DNA of 64,000 bases from Nocardiopsis eucommiae (GCA_018388625.1 CP074402.1:2480001-2544000), one strand, 5' to 3'; counted from the stretch's first letter, positions 36,322 to 48,524 are shown. The notes: a model not told the origin generated them from the sequence alone. Translations and numbers: made by a program.

Positions 36322-38006
36322 TTACCTCGCGCGTCGGACCCGGGACTCGTCCCACACCGGCTCGTCCGACTCGTACACGCGGCCGTCGGCCCCGAACACG
36401 ACGAAACGGTCGAAGCCCCGCGCGAACCAGCGGTCGTGGGTGACCGCCAGAACCGTCCCCTGGTAGGCGTCCAGCGCCGCCTCCAGCGCCTCCGCCGAGA
36501 CCACGTCCAGGTTGTCCGTGGGCTCGTCGAGCAGCAGCATCGTGGTGCCCGACAGCTCCAGCAGCAGCACCTGGAACCGGGCCTGCTGGCCACCGGACAG
36601 GGTGTCGAAGGGCTGCTCGGCGCTGAGGGCCAGCTCATAGCGGTCCAGGGCCCGACCCGCCTCGTCCCGGGGCAGCCCGCGGCGGTTGCCCTGCCCGCTG
36701 TGCAGGATGTCGAGCAGGGTCCGGCCGACGAACTCCGGGTGCTCGTGGGTCTGCGCGAACCACCCGGGCAGCACCCGGGCGCCCAACCGGGCCCGCCCGG
36801 TGTGCGGCACCGGTTCGATCCGGGCCCGCTCCTCCTCGGGTACCAGCGAGGACGCGGGGTCGTCGCCGCCCCCGGCGAGCAACCGGAGGAAGTGCGACTT
36901 GCCCGAACCGTTGGAGCCCAGCACCGCGACCCGCTCGTCGTACCAGACCTCCAGGTCGAAGGGGCGCATCAGACCGGTGAGCTCCAGGTTCTCGCACACC
37001 AGGGCGCGCTTGCCGGTACGTCCGCCGCGCAGCCGCATCCGCAGGTTCTGGTCCCGGGGCTGCTGCTGCGGCGGGCCCGCCTCCTCGAACCTGCTCAGCC
37101 GGGTCCGCGCGGACTGGTACCGCGTGGCCATGTCCGAGTTGTAGGACGCCTTCTGCTTGTACATGGACACCAGGGCCCGGAGCTTGGCATGCTCCTCGTC
37201 CCAGCGTTTGCGCAGCTCGTCCAGGCGGGCGAACCGCTCACGCCGGGCCTCGTGGTAGGTGTCGAAGGCGCCGCCGTGCACCCACACGTCGTTGCCCGCC
37301 GCGCCGAGCTCCACCGTGACGATCCGGTCGGGGACCCGGCTGAGCAGTTCGCGGTCGTGGGAGACGAACAGGACCGACTTGGGGGTGGCGCGCAGGGCCT
37401 CCTCCAGCCAGCGCTTGCCGGGCACGTCCAGGTAGTTGTCCGGCTCGTCCAACAACAGCACCGGCGCGGGGCCCCGTAGCAGGGCCTCGATGACCAGGCG
37501 TTTCTGTTCACCGCCGGAGAGTGTGCGCACCTCGCGCCACCGGCAGCGCTCGTAGGCGACCCCCAGGGCGGCCACACAGCACTGGTCCCACACCACCTCG
37601 GCCTCGTAGCCCCCGGCGTCGCCGTACCGGGCGATCGCCTCGGCGTAGCGCATCTGCGTGGCCTCGTCCTCGGAGAGCATCATGGCCGTCTCGGCCGCCT
37701 CCATGTCCGCGTGGGCCCGGCGCACCGTCGTGGGGAGACCGACACCAGGAGCTCGTGCACGGTGGTGGCGTCCCGCACGTGCCCCACGAACTGCGGCATC
37801 ACGCCCAGCTCGCCGTCGACGGTGAGCGCGCCGGACTGGGGCGGGAACTCGCCGCGCACCAGCCGCAGCAGGGTGCTCTTGCCCGCGCCGTTGGCGCCCA
37901 CGAGCGCGGTCTTGGACCCCTCACCGACCCGGAAGGACACTCCGTCCAGCAGCACCCTCCCGTCGGGCAGGGTGTGTGTGACCTGGTTGACGTCGACGTA
38001 GCCCAC
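36322..38006 (-). CDS. ABC-F ATPase, ribosome-associated (one frame break)
   Basis: 561 residues after adding one base at 37732-37735. GTG 38006 is chosen because VGYVDVNQVTHTLPDGRVLL is a typical start. Two ABC cassettes and no membrane segment make it an ABC-F protein. The first has Walker A LVGANGAGKSTLLRLV, signature LSGGEQKRLVIEALL and Walker B VLLLDEPDNYLDV. The second has LGSNGSGKSHFLRLLAG, LSGGQQARFQVLLLEL and MLLLDEPTDNLDV. The charged helical linker between them (about 180-260) would reach the ribosomal E/P site. ABC-F proteins ease stalled translation or protect against ribosome-targeting antibiotics; which applies here cannot be read from the sequence. Confidence 0.88.
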
Positions 38007-38112
38007 GACCGCTCTTCTCCACTGCTCACGACTCCCGCGCACGCTCGGGCGGCGCGGAAGGTCAGCGTTCCACGGGGCCCACGGCCGGGCAATCGGTTTT
38101 CCGTCCCGTGCG

Positions 38113-38148
38113 GGACCTTAAGAGTCCCTTAGCTGACACCTAAGGTCC
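38113..38148. promoter_or_regulatory. inverted repeat between divergent ABC-F and GH15 genes
   Basis: GGACCTTA (38113-38120) and TAAGGTCC (38141-38148) form 8-base arms 20 bases apart in the shared upstream region. It is a possible operator, with no other support. Confidence 0.35.
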
Positions 38149-38252
38149 GGTGAAACCCGATGTGTGTGCGTTCACCCCTGTTCTACGGTCTTCTCGCCGG
38201 TCAGAGACCGGTCGGGACGATTCCCGGGTCAGCGGCGGAGAAAGGCGGCGGG

Positions 38253-40081
38253 GTGACTCTCACACAGGGAGCGGCGGGCACACACGAGGTGACGGAGTCG
38301 GCCCATCGAGCCTGCTGCGCCGATCCCCGCGAGCGCCCGGTCCCGATCGAGCGCATGTCGATGCTGTCCAACCAGGCGTCCGTCGCCCTGGTCGGCCCGG
38401 ACGCGCGTCTGCTCTGGTTCTGCCACCCCGAGCCGGACTCCCACGCCCTGTTCGCGGAGGTCCTGGGCGGCCGCCAGGCGGGCGTCTTCGCGATCTCGCC
38501 CGCCCACGGCGGGCTCCCCTCGGCCAGCGCTACCTGCCGGGCACGATGACCGTGCGCACCCGCTGGTCCCGCCTGGAGGTCACCGACTACCTCGCCCACG
38601 ACACCGAGCCCGGCCGCACCGACCTCGTCCGCGTGATCGGCGGCGTCACCCCCGCCACCGTCGAGTTCGCCCCGCGCCCCGACTTCGGCCGCGCGCCCAT
38701 CCGCATCACCGTCGAGCCCGAGGGCCTGCGCGTGCAGGGCGCCGACTTCCCCATGGTCCTGCGCTCCCCCGGCGTGGAGTGGCGCGTGGACCACGACGGC
38801 ACCGACGACGTCGCCCGCGCCACCGTCCACCCGAGGTCGGAACGGCCCGTGGTGCTGGAACTGCGCTGCGGCACCGACTCCCTCGCCGCCGAGGAGCGCA
38901 CCGAGGCGGAGCGCCAGGAGCAGGCGGCCCTCCACTGGTCCTCGTGGGTGCGGGACCTGGACCTTCCGCGCACGGAGAACGTCCTCGCCGCCCGTTCGGC
39001 GTTGACGTTGCGTGGGTTGTGCACCCCCACCGGCGGGGTCATGGCCGCCGCGACCACCTCCCTGCCCGAGGAGATCGGCGGGGTCCGTAACTGGGACTAC
39101 CGGTACTGCTGGCTACGCGACGGAGCCCTGACCGTCCAAGCGCTGGTCACCCTGGGCTCCACCACCGAGGCCGAGGCGTTCCTGGACTGGGTCCACCGCG
39201 TCGTGGACTCCCTGCCCTCACCCGAACTCCTGCGCCCCCTCTACTCCCTGCGCGGCACCGACCTGCGCCCCGAAGAGGTCATCGAGTCCCTGTCCGGCTA
39301 CGCCGGATCACGCCCCGTCCGCATCGGCAACCTCGCCGACCACCAGGTCCAACTCGACGTGTTCGGCCCCGTCGTCGAACTCATCACCCACCTCTCCCAC
39401 GCCCGCCAACAGCTCACCGACCGCGACTGGGACCTGGTCCGCTCCATGGCCCAGGCCGTGGCCCGCCGCTGGCACGAGGCCGACCACGGCATCTGGGAGG
39501 AACGCGACGAACCCCGCCAACGCGTCTACTCCAAGGTCATGTGCTGGCTCACCCTGGACCGCGCCCTCACCCTGGCCGAGCGGTACGGGCGCACCCCCGA
39601 CCCCACCTGGGCCGACCTGCGCACCGACATCGCCCAGGAGGTACTGGAGAAGGGCTGGAACGAGCAGGCCCAGGCCTACACCACCGCCTACGACGGCACC
39701 GACCTGGACGCCGCGTCCCTGCACATCGGCCTGTCCGGGCTCATCGACCCCGCCGACGAACGCTTCCAGGCCACCGTCACCGCCGTGGAGGCCGAGCTGC
39801 GCTCGGGGCCCACGGTGTACCGGTACCACCGCGACGACGGCCTCCCGGGCGGCGAGGGCGGCTTCCACCTGTGCACCACCTGGCTCATCGAGGCCTACCT
39901 CCTCACCGGGAGGAGGGCCGAGGCCGAGGAACTGTTCAAGCACCTGGTGGACAGCGCCGGACCCACCGGGCTCATCCCCGAGGAGTTCGACCCGGTCACC
40001 GAACGCGCTCTGGGCAACCACCCCCAGGCCTACTCCCACCCGGGCCTGATCCGCTGCGCCCAACTCCTCGACCACCACTGA
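38253..40081 (+). CDS. GH15 glucoamylase/trehalase-like hydrolase (one frame break)
   Basis: GTG 38253 is the best start after AAAGGCGGCGG; ATG 38355 is an alternative. Adding one C at 38516-38519 joins the N-terminal frame (PIERMSMLSNQASVALVGPD, RLLWFCHPEPDSHALF) to the main frame, giving 609 residues. The N-terminal beta-sandwich domain is followed by an (alpha/alpha)6 barrel with the GH15 motif VRNWDYRYCWLRDGALTV, whose Trp-Leu-Arg-Asp precedes the catalytic acid region. The C-terminal LIPEEFDPVTERALGNHPQA contains the second catalytic Glu region. No signal peptide is seen, so it probably acts on intracellular maltooligosaccharide or trehalose. The sugar ABC system at 42.6-47.5 kb may supply it. 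Confidence 0.85.
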
Positions 40082-40315
40082 ACGACCAGGGGCGGGGGTG
40101 GGCACCGGCCACGGGCTGTGGGTGCCGTGGGCCGTGGTTGTCGCGGCGGGAGGGTGTGTGGTTGCTGTGAGCTGGGGAGTGCTCCCGCTCCAGCAATCAC
40201 AACGGTAGAGCTCCCGCTACACCAACCCCTACCTCACAACCCTCGGCTCACGGCAACCACAACCCGAAGAACCCCCAGCTCACGGCAACCACCGGAACCT
40301 CATCTCCCACTCCGA

Positions 40316-41706
40316 TCAACCCGAGCGCCTCAGGCGCCAGGCGCGGGGTTGTTCCGCCGCGTGGGGAACGTCCCACAGGGCGAACCTCGCCCGCACCCGT
40401 GCACCGCCCAACCTGCCGCGCTCCAGGTGAACCGTGCCGCCGGTGGCCTCCACCGCGTGTCGGACGATGTCCAGGCCCAGCCCGGTCGATCCGCCTCCGC
40501 TCGTGCCCCGCCGCAGGGCCGCAGTGGGATCCGCGAACCCGGGCCCCGCATCTTCCACGAGCAGTGTCACCCAGCCCGCGTGCGCCACCACCGCCACGGC
40601 GAACGGGCGGTCCGCCGGGGTGTACCGGAAGACGTTGCCCACCAGCGAGTCCAGCACCGCCGTGCACTCCTGGGCGGAGAGCGCCACCCGGCACGGCGTG
40701 TCCGGCAGCTCCAGGGTGACCTCCCTGCCCTGGTCGTTGGCGAGCATCGACCAGAACCCCATGCGGTCGACCACCGCCTCGGACAGGTCGCACTCGCGTT
40801 CGACCTCCGGGTCCGGCTCGTGCGGGCGCACGTCCCGGATGATGGCGTCCACGTCCCGCTCCAGCGCGCCGATCGCGCCCCTGATCCGCTCGCCCTCCGG
40901 GCCGGGCAGGAGTTCGGCGTCCAACCTCAGCGCGGTCAGCGGGGTGCGCAACCGGTGCGAGACGTCGGCGGCCATCTCCCGTTCCTTCGTCAGCAGCCCC
41001 TGCACGCGCTCACCGATGGCGTTGATGGACTCACCGAGCACCACCAGGTCACGGGGGCCGTGTACGCGTATCCGGGCGTTCAGGCGCCCCTCGCCGATCT
41101 CCACGGCGGTGTCCGCCAGGGCTCGCAGGGCCCGCCGGGCCGGTCGGCTCAACCGGTCGGTGACCAGCACGGCGCCCAGCACCCCCAGGACCGCGATCCC
41201 CACCAGGGCGCCCAGGACCGGGCCCAGGCCACGGACGGCCTCCCCTCGGGGCTGGAACACCTCCACCACGGCCACGTCGTCGCCCGGTTCCGCACCGGCC
41301 ACCTGGAGGTAGGCGGTGCCCTCCTCGACCGGCACCACACCACGGGCCCCTGCTCCCGCTCCCGCCTCTGCCGCTGTCCCCGGGCTCCTCACCCCGCTCC
41401 CGACCCCGGAGCGCCGGAGCGCCGCCACGTCCGTGACTCCGGCGCGACTGGCACCGACCGTCGTCCCGTCGGGAAGGTGCACCGCCAGGTGCCCCCGGGA
41501 CCCGGCGGAAGTCGAGGCCACCACACGCCGCAGCAGCGCGGGGTCGGGGTCCACCTCGGCCACCGAGGCCACCGCCCCGACCTGCGACCAGATCTGTTCC
41601 TCGGCGCGTTCACGCGCCTCCCACCACGCCCACGCGCCGGTCACGCCGATCATCACCACCGCGACCATGACCGTCGCGAGGATGACGGCGCGGGCCAACA
41701 GCCTCC

Positions 41707-41710
<4 letters not shown>
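40316..41710 (-). CDS. sensor histidine kinase
   Basis: GTG 41710 overlaps the stop of the response-regulator gene. Intact, 464 residues. An N-terminal membrane helix (ILATVMVAVVMIGVTGAWAW), a 150-residue extracytoplasmic sensor, a second helix (GALVGIAVLGVLGAVLV, about 178) and a HAMP domain lead to the H-box ADVSHRLRTPLTALRL (His about residue 255). The ATPase domain has the N-box SLVGNVFRYTPADRP, G1 VEDAGPGFADP and G2 STGLGLDIVRHAVE. It pairs with the OmpR-type regulator upstream. The stimulus is unknown. It is convergent with the GH15 gene. Confidence 0.88.
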
Positions 41711-42401
<691 letters not shown>

Positions 42402-42658
42402 GGGCACACGTTAACGAATGTTGCACCTTCACACGAGTCCGGCTGCGTCCCGTGATCAGGTGGAACACCGCTGTGACGGGCGGGTGCGGGACCGGTGCGG
42501 TTTAAGTCGAACGAGACGCTGCGTTAAGGCTTCCTTAGGGACCGCGACACTACTGTCGTCACACATCGCCGGTGGTGGTGCGCGTCACAGCGGCGCGGCC
42601 CGTGACCACCGGCCCGACCAGCTACCGGGTACCAGTGTGCCCGTTCCACGGAGGTGTC

Positions 42659-43854
42659 GTGGCGGAAATCGTGATCGACGGCCTGGGCAAGGTCTACGCG
42701 GACGGAACCCGCGCGGTCGACGACCTCTCCCTCGACATCCAGGACGGCGAGTTCCTGGTGCTGGTCGGACCCTCCGGCTGCGGCAAGACCACCGCGCTGC
42801 GGATGGTCGCGGGGCTGGAGGCGATCAGCGAGGGCACCGTGCGCATCGGTGACCGAGTGGTCAACGATGTTCCCGCACGTGACCGGGACGTGGCGATGGT
42901 GTTCCAGTCCTACGCCCTCTACCCGCACCTGAACATCTTCGAGAACATCGCGTTCGGGCTGCGCCTGCGCAAGGTGCCCAAGGCCGAGATCGACCGGCGC
43001 GTCCGCGAGGTCGCCCGCGTCCTCGAACTGGAGGAGCACCTCACCCGCAAGCCGGGAAACCTCTCCGGCGGCCAGCGCCAGCGGGTGGCGATGGGCCGGG
43101 CCATCGTCCGCGAACCCCGGGCCTTCCTGATGGACGAACCCCTCTCCAACCTGGACGCCAAGCTCCGCGTGCAGATGCGCGCCCAGATCGCCCGCATCCA
43201 GCGCGACCTGGGCGTCACCACGGTCTACGTCACCCACGACCAGACCGAGGCGATGACCCTGGGCGACCGGGTGGCCGTCATGAAGCGGGGTGTCCTCCAG
43301 CAGGTCGGCCCGCCCCAGGAGCTGTACGACCACCCCCGCAACCTGTTCGTCGCCGGGTTCGTCGGCTCGCCCGGCATGAACCTGATCTGCGTGGAACTCC
43401 ACGAGGACGACGGCCGGTTCCGGGTCCGGATCGGTGACCAGCACCTCGACCTGCCCGACAGCCTCCTGCACCGGCGTCCCGCCCTGCGCGGCTACGCCGG
43501 GGCCAAGGTCGTCGTGGGCGTCCGTCCCGAGGACATGGAGGACGCCGGGATCGTCGGCGGCACCGAGGGGGCCACGCTCACCTCGGTCGCGGACCTGGTC
43601 GAGGCCATGGGCTCGGACGTCCTCGTGCACTTCCCCTCGACGCCGCACCCGTCGTCACCGAGGACACCCGTGAACTCGCCCGCGACGCCGGGACCGACGA
43701 GACCCTCCCCGCGACCGACGACGGCGTCGTCCTCGTCGGCCGCTTCAGCCCCCGCACCCACGTGTACGAGGGCCAGACCATCACCGTGGCCGTCGACACC
43801 GAACGACTCCAGTTCTTCGACCCCGCCACCGGTACCGCCATCCACGACTCCTGA
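42659..43854 (+). CDS. sugar ABC transporter ATPase, UgpC/MsmX type (one frame break)
   Basis: GTG 42659 follows GGAGG. Cassette motifs: Walker [20 protein letters not shown]-loop [16 protein letters not shown], signature [16 protein letters not shown], Walker [15 protein letters not shown] and switch [13 protein letters not shown]-terminal regulatory OB domain (about 240-398) carries [14 protein letters not shown]. Adding one C at 43633-43636 restores its end ([16 protein letters not shown] and [11 protein letters not shown]), for 398 residues. This type of ATPase energises CUT1-class oligosaccharide importers and often serves several. It heads the operon with the binding protein and two permeases. 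Confidence 0.88.
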
Positions 43855-43866
43855 GGAGCGTCCCCC

Positions 43867-45198
43867 ATGACAGCCCCCACGTCCCACCGCACCCACCGCA
43901 CCAGAGTCCTCGGCGGGGCCGCCGCCGCGCTCGGCCTCACCCTGGCCGCCACCGCCTGCGGCGGGGGCTCCACCTCGGCCTCCGGCGCCGACCTCGACGG
44001 CCAGACCCTGGAGATCGTCGGCCCCTGGGCCGGTGACGAGCAGGTCGCCTTCGAGCAGGTCCTCGCGCTCTTCGAGGACCAGACCGGCGCCACCGTCTCC
44101 TACAGCGGTGCCGGTGACGACCTCCAGACCGTCCTCCAGACCCGCATCCAGGGCGGGGACGAGCCCGACGTCGCGCTCATCCCGCAGGCCGGACTCATCG
44201 AGCACTTCGCCGCCGACGACGTCCTGGTGCCGCTCACCGACGACGTCGTCCAGACCCTCGACGAGAACATGGCCGGGGCCTGGGCGGACATCGGCTCGGT
44301 CGACGACACCCCCTACGGCGTCTACCTCAAGGTCGCTAACAAGTCCCTGGTCTGGTACAACGACGACCTGTTCGCCGAGACCGGCGCCGTGCCCCCGGAG
44401 AACTGGGAGGAGTTCGTCGAACTCTCCGAGAACCTCTCCGACGTCGGCATCAGCCCGCTGTCCGTCGCCGGAGCGGACGGCTGGGTCCTGACCGACTGGT
44501 TCGAGAACGTCTACCTCCAGACCGCCGGACCGGAGAAGTACGACCAGCTCGCCTCGCACGAGATCCCGTGGACGGACCCGACCGTCGAGGTCGCCCTGGA
44601 GACCCTGGCCGAGATCTGGGGCCAGGAGCAGCTGATGCTGGGCGGCAGTAGCGGCAGCCTCCAGACCGACTTCCCCACCTCCGTCGTGAACGTCTACAGC
44701 GACGACCCCGACGCCGCCATGGTGGTGGGCGCCGACTTCATCGGCGGGGTCGTCTCCGCCAGCACCAACTCCACGGTGGGCGAGACCGCCCAGATCTTCC
44801 CGTTCCCCAGCATCGCCGGTGAGGGCGACGCCGTGGTCGTGGCCGGTGACGCCGCCGTCGCCATGAGCGACAGCGAGGCCACCATGGAGCTCCTGCGCTT
44901 CCTCGCCTCCGAGGAGGCCGCGGCCGAGTGGGCGTCCATCGGCGGGTTCATCTCCCCGAACAAGAACCTGACCGCCGACGACTACGCCGACCCGGTCCTG
45001 GGCCAGGTCGCGGAACAGGTCATCGACGCGGGTGACAGCGTCCGCTTCGACCTCTCCGACCTCCAGCCCGCCGCGTTCGGCGCCACCGTCGGAGACGGCA
45101 TGTGGCAGACCCTCCAGGACTTCCTGGCCGACCCCTCGGACGTCGAGGGCACCATGGAGCGCCTCGAGGCCGAGGCCGCCCGCGCCCACGGGAACTAG
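43867..45198 (+). CDS. extracellular solute-binding lipoprotein, CUT1 sugar transporter
   Basis: 443 residues, intact. It has a lipoprotein signal peptide with lipobox LAATACGGG (Cys about 35), then two lobes of the family-1 binding-protein fold: [20 protein letters not shown] at the start, [49 protein letters not shown], and a late [13 protein letters not shown]. The order and the position between ATPase and permease genes define a CUT1 sugar importer. The ligand is unknown; alpha-glucosides are plausible because a GH15 enzyme is nearby. The ribosome binding site is the GAGGAG that overlaps the ATPase stop. Confidence 0.88.
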   Translation: MTAPTSHRTHRTRVLGGAAAALGLTLAATACGGGSTSASGADLDGQTLEIVGPWAGDEQVAFEQVLALFEDQTGATVSYSGAGDDLQTVLQTRIQGGDEPDVALIPQAGLIEHFAADDVLVPLTDDVVQTLDENMAGAWADIGSVDDTPYGVYLKVANKSLVWYNDDLFAETGAVPPENWEEFVELSENLSDVGISPLSVAGADGWVLTDWFENVYLQTAGPEKYDQLASHEIPWTDPTVEVALETLAEIWGQEQLMLGGSSGSLQTDFPTSVVNVYSDDPDAAMVVGADFIGGVVSASTNSTVGETAQIFPFPSIAGEGDAVVVAGDAAVAMSDSEATMELLRFLASEEAAAEWASIGGFISPNKNLTADDYADPVLGQVAEQVIDAGDSVRFDLSDLQPAAFGATVGDGMWQTLQDFLADPSDVEGTMERLEAEAARAHGN

Positions 45199-45213
45199 AC
45201 GGAGCCCGCGAAC

Positions 45214-46576
45214 ATGACCTCCAACGACACCAGGGCCGCCGACGGCGCGGCCCGCGCGGACGGGGCCCCGGCGGGGAAGCCGCCCGACGGCAGCCGCCCG
45301 GGATGGCGGCGCCTGTTCGGCCCGGCCACCCTGTTCCTGCTGCCCGCCCTGCTCTTCCTCGGGGTCTTCCTGGCCTACCCGGCCGTCTACTCCGTGGTGC
45401 GCAGCTTCTTCGACGCCTCCGGATCGCAGTTCGTCGGTCTCGACAACTACGCCCGGATGTTCACCGACGACCGCACCCTGACCGCGATCCGCAACACCGG
45501 TATCTGGGTCCTGGTCGCCCCCGCCCTGGTCACCGGGTTGGGCCTGGTCTTCGCGGTGCTCACCGAGCGCGTCCGCTGGGCCACGGCCTTCCGGATCCTA
45601 CTGTTCATGCCCATGGCGATCTCCCTGTTCGCCTCCGGCATCATCTTCCGGCTGGTCTACGACGAGAACCCCGACCGCGGCGTGGTGAACGCCGCCGTGG
45701 TGACCGTGCACGACGCGTTCGCCTCGCCCTCGGAGTACCCCGGGGCCCGGCCGCGTGGCGAGGAACTGGACGCGGACCCCTCGCTGGGCGGGTTCACCAC
45801 CACCCGGGCGTACGCGCCGGGTGACACCGTGGCCCTGCCGCTGGTCGGTGTCCGACCGGGGAGATCCCCGAGCAGGCGGCCCCGGCCACCGCTCCCGAGC
45901 CCTCCGGGGACACCATCGAGGGCGTGGTGTGGCTGGACGTGGCCCTCGGCGGCGACGCCGGGACCATCGACGACGGTGAGAACGGCCTGCCCCGCATGAT
46001 GGTCGACGCGCTCCGGGACGGGCAGGTGGTGGCCAGCGCCACCTCCGGCGACGACGGCCGCTTCACCCTCACCGGACTGGAGCCGGGGAGTACGAGATCC
46101 ATCTCGCGGCGGACAACTTCACGGAGTCCTTCCGCGGGCTGACCTGGCTCGGCCCGGCCCTGGTGACCCCCGTGATCATCTCCTCGTGGGTGTGGATCAT
46201 GACCGGCTTCGCGATCACGTTCATCGCCGCCGGGCTGTCCGCCATCCCCAGGGACGCCCTGGAGGCGGCCCGCGTGGACGGCGCCACCGAGTGGCAGGTG
46301 TTCCGCAAGATCACCATCCCGCTCCTGGGTCCGCTGCTGCTCGTGGTGTTCGTGACGCTGATGATCAACGTCCTGAAGATCTTCGACCTCGTGTTCGTGA
46401 TCGCTCCGGGATCGGTCCAGGCCGACGCCAGCGTGATCGCCCTCCAGATGTGGCAGGTGTCCTTCGGCGCGGGCGGCAACCAGGGACTGGGCAGCGCCCT
46501 CGTGGTCCTCCTGCTGGTCCTGGTCCTGCCGATCATGTACTTCAACATCCGCCGTTTCCGACGGGAGCGCTCGTGA
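45214..46576 (+). CDS. MalF-like permease with inserted SdrD/Cna-B-like beta domain (two frame breaks)
   Basis: 454 residues after adding one G at 45858-45861 and one at 46085-46088; a normal CUT1 permease has about 300. The N-terminal helices (LFLLPALLFLGVFLAYPAVY, TGIWVLVAPALVTGLGLVF, ILLFMPMAISLFASGIIF) are followed by about 150 extra residues. These include GVVWLDVALGGDAGTIDDGE, LPRMMVDALRDGQVVASATS and DDGRFTLTGLEPGEYEIHLA, the signature of SdrD/Cna-B or carboxypeptidase-regulatory-like beta-sandwiches. The permease then resumes (LGPALVTPVIISSWVWIM) with a complete EAA loop (DALEAARVDGATEWQVFRKI). The insert sits on the outer face, like the P2 loop of E. coli MalF but of another family. 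It is coupled to the next permease. Confidence 0.85.
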
Positions 46577-47483
46577 CCGCCACGCCCCAGAAGTCGCCCT
46601 CCGTCGTCGAGGTGTCGGTGTCCGGTGCCCCGCGCCGGGGACTGGCGTCCCGGATCGTCTCCAAGCTGGGCTCGGGCACCCTCCAGGTCGCGTTGACCCT
46701 GGTCGCCCTGTTCTGGATGGTGCCGGTCATCGGCCTGCTCCTGGTGTCGCTGCGGTCGGAGGCCGACAACACCAACAGCGGCTGGTGGACGGCGCTGCTC
46801 AAGCCCACCGAGCTCACGCTGGACAACTACCGGTCGCTGGTCGACAACGACGTCCTCGTGCAGTCGTTCTTCAACACCGTCTACATCGCGGTCCCCTCGA
46901 CCCTGCTGGTCGTGGGCATCGGGGCGCTGGCGGCGTACGCGCTGGTGTGGATGGACTTCCCCGGCCGCGACTGGATCATGGTGGCCGTGGTCGGCCTGCT
47001 GGTGCTGCCGATCCAGGCGGCCCTGATCCCCATCTCGCAGCTGTACGGCGCCCTGGGCATCTTCGGGTCCATCCTCGGCGCGGTCCTGTTCCACGTGGCC
47101 TTCGGTCTGCCGTTCGCGGTGTTCCTGCTGCGCAACTTCTTCGTGAACATCCCGCGCGACCTGCTGGAGGCGGCGCGGATGGACGGCGCCAGCGAGTGGC
47201 GGATCTTCCGCAAGGTGGTGCTCCCGGTGGCCCGCCCCGCGCTGGCCTCGCTCGCGGTCTTCCAGTTCCTGTGGGTGTGGAACGACATGCTCGTGGCACT
47301 GGTGTTCACCAACCCGGACTCGGCCCCGCTGACCGTGGCGCTGCGCTCGCAGCTGCGCCAGTTCGGCACCAACATCGACGTGCTGGCCTCGGGGGCCTTC
47401 CTGTCCATGCTGGTGCCGCTGCTGGTCTTCTTCGCCTTCCAGCGCCACTTCATCCAGGGGTGTTCGCGGGCTCCGGCAAGTAG
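46573..47483 (+). CDS. MalG-like sugar permease (one frame break)
   Basis: GTG 46573 overlaps the previous stop. Adding one G at 47457-47460 gives the proper end (QGVFAGSGK) and 303 residues. Six helices are visible, from VALTLVALFWMVPVIGLLLV to FLSMLVPLLVFFAFQRHFI. The EAA loop reads DLLEAARMDGASEWRIFRKV. VKPTELTLDNYRSL-type sequence follows TM1, as usual in CUT1 permeases. It forms the heterodimeric channel with the inserted-domain permease. A terminator follows at 47527. Confidence 0.88.
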
Positions 47484-47526
47484 ACCCGCTCCACGATCCA
47501 CCCACGATGGCGCCCTCGGTGGCGCC

Positions 47527-47559
47527 GGGCCCCGCGGCACCACTCCCACCGCGGGGCCC
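47527..47559. terminator. terminator after the sugar ABC operon
   Basis: GGGCCCCGCGG (47527-47537) pairs with CCGCGGGGCCC (47549-47559). It lies between the permease stop and the convergent nuclease gene. A tandem 18-base repeat TTCGTGTCCACGGTGACC follows at 47561-47596. Confidence 0.75.
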
Positions 47560-47710
47560 CTTCGTGTCCACGGTGACCTTCGTGTCCACGGTGACAGGGG
47601 TGCACAGTGAACCCCCGCGATACCCGGGGGCGACGCGGGCCGCTTCCACGGGGTGCGTCCCACGGGTTCTCGGGGACACGGGCCGCCTCGACGTGCTGGT
47701 CCGGGGCGGG

Positions 47711-48328
47711 TCAGCGATGCGGCAGCTCCGGGGCGCGCTCGCCGGCCATCCACAGTCCCAGGGCGTGCCGGTCCACCAGGACCATCCCCGCACCGGCCTC
47801 CCGGACGGCCTCCCGGGTGAAACCGTTCGAGGCCACGAACATCCCCAGGTAGCCCTGGTGCCCTCCCGCGAGCGCCCCGAGGAAGGCCCGTACCTCGTTG
47901 GGCGGCACCGGCCTGCGCCAGCGCTTGCACTGCACGGCCAGGGGCCTGCCGTCCGGTGTCTGCGCCCGCAGGTCGACGCCCCCGTCCGAGGCGCCACCGA
48001 CCACCGAGACCCGGGTGTAGCCGCGGGTGCGCAGCAGCAGCGCCACGTGGTGCTCGAACTCCGTCCCCGTCATCGTGTCGATCGCCGCGATCCCCGTCCG
48101 CGCGACGATCCACCGTTCCCGGGCCAGCCGGGCCCGCGACCACGCCCACCAGCCCAGCGCGGCCGTGGCGACCACGACCACCAGGCCCCCGGCGAGCCAC
48201 AGCCCCGGGCTGTCGGCGTTGTCGAACACCCACCCCAGGGCCAGGAGGAGCGCCAGCAGAGCCAGTGGCAGCGAACCCCGCAGACTCCGCGCCCATCGCC
48301 GCCCGCGCCGACGCTGTCGCACACTCAC
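47711..48328 (-). CDS. membrane-anchored Mrr-like restriction endonuclease-fold protein
   Basis: GTG 48328 has GGGAGAAG upstream. 205 residues, intact. Two N-terminal helices (LPLALLALLLALGWVF and GLWLAGGLVVVVATAALGWW) anchor it in the membrane. The Mrr_cat domain follows: GTEFEHHVALLLRTRGY, then SDGGVDLRAQTPDGRPLAVQCKRW, which carries the Asp and Gln-x-Lys of the PD-(D/E)xK nuclease core. The end has MVLVDRHALGLWM. Mrr-like domains cleave modified or foreign DNA. Membrane-bound versions occur singly in many actinobacteria. It is divergent from the Wadjet-like operon and could share control with it. Confidence 0.82.
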   Translation of the reverse strand: MSVRQRRRGRRWARSLRGSLPLALLALLLALGWVFDNADSPGLWLAGGLVVVVATAALGWWAWSRARLARERWIVARTGIAAIDTMTGTEFEHHVALLLRTRGYTRVSVVGGASDGGVDLRAQTPDGRPLAVQCKRWRRPVPPNEVRAFLGALAGGHQGYLGMFVASNGFTREAVREAGAGMVLVDRHALGLWMAGERAPELPHR

Positions 48329-48482
48329 GCTTCTCCCTGGGGGTGGGGGACACAACGGGGCACATCATCGCACGGGGTGACGACCCTCCTCCACGCGGTG
48401 ACCCCGCCCGGCCGTCGGCGGCCGACGGCCCGGTCCCGGGCCGTCCCCGGTCGCTGCGACAATGGCCCCGTCGCGGTTTCGC

Positions 48483-48524
48483 ACACGGGGGTGCGGGACC
48501 GGCCACGAGAACACGGGGGTGCGG
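48483..48524 (+). promoter_or_regulatory. paired 14-base direct repeats upstream of the jet operon
   Basis: ACACGGGGGTGCGG occurs at 48483-48496 and again at 48511-48524, 28 bases apart and ending 2 bases before the GTG start. It may be a regulator site for the Wadjet-like operon. The second copy overlaps the place of the ribosome binding site. Confidence 0.4.

Noticed and set aside
43492..45189. 565-codon minus-strand frame
   Set aside because: Antisense shadow of the ABC ATPase and binding-protein genes; Gly/Val/Asp-rich composition mirrors third-position GC.
46069..48506. Very long minus-strand frames across the permease genes
   Set aside because: Antisense shadows; they include the real Mrr-like sequence only in another frame, and their composition is Arg/Pro/Ala-rich.
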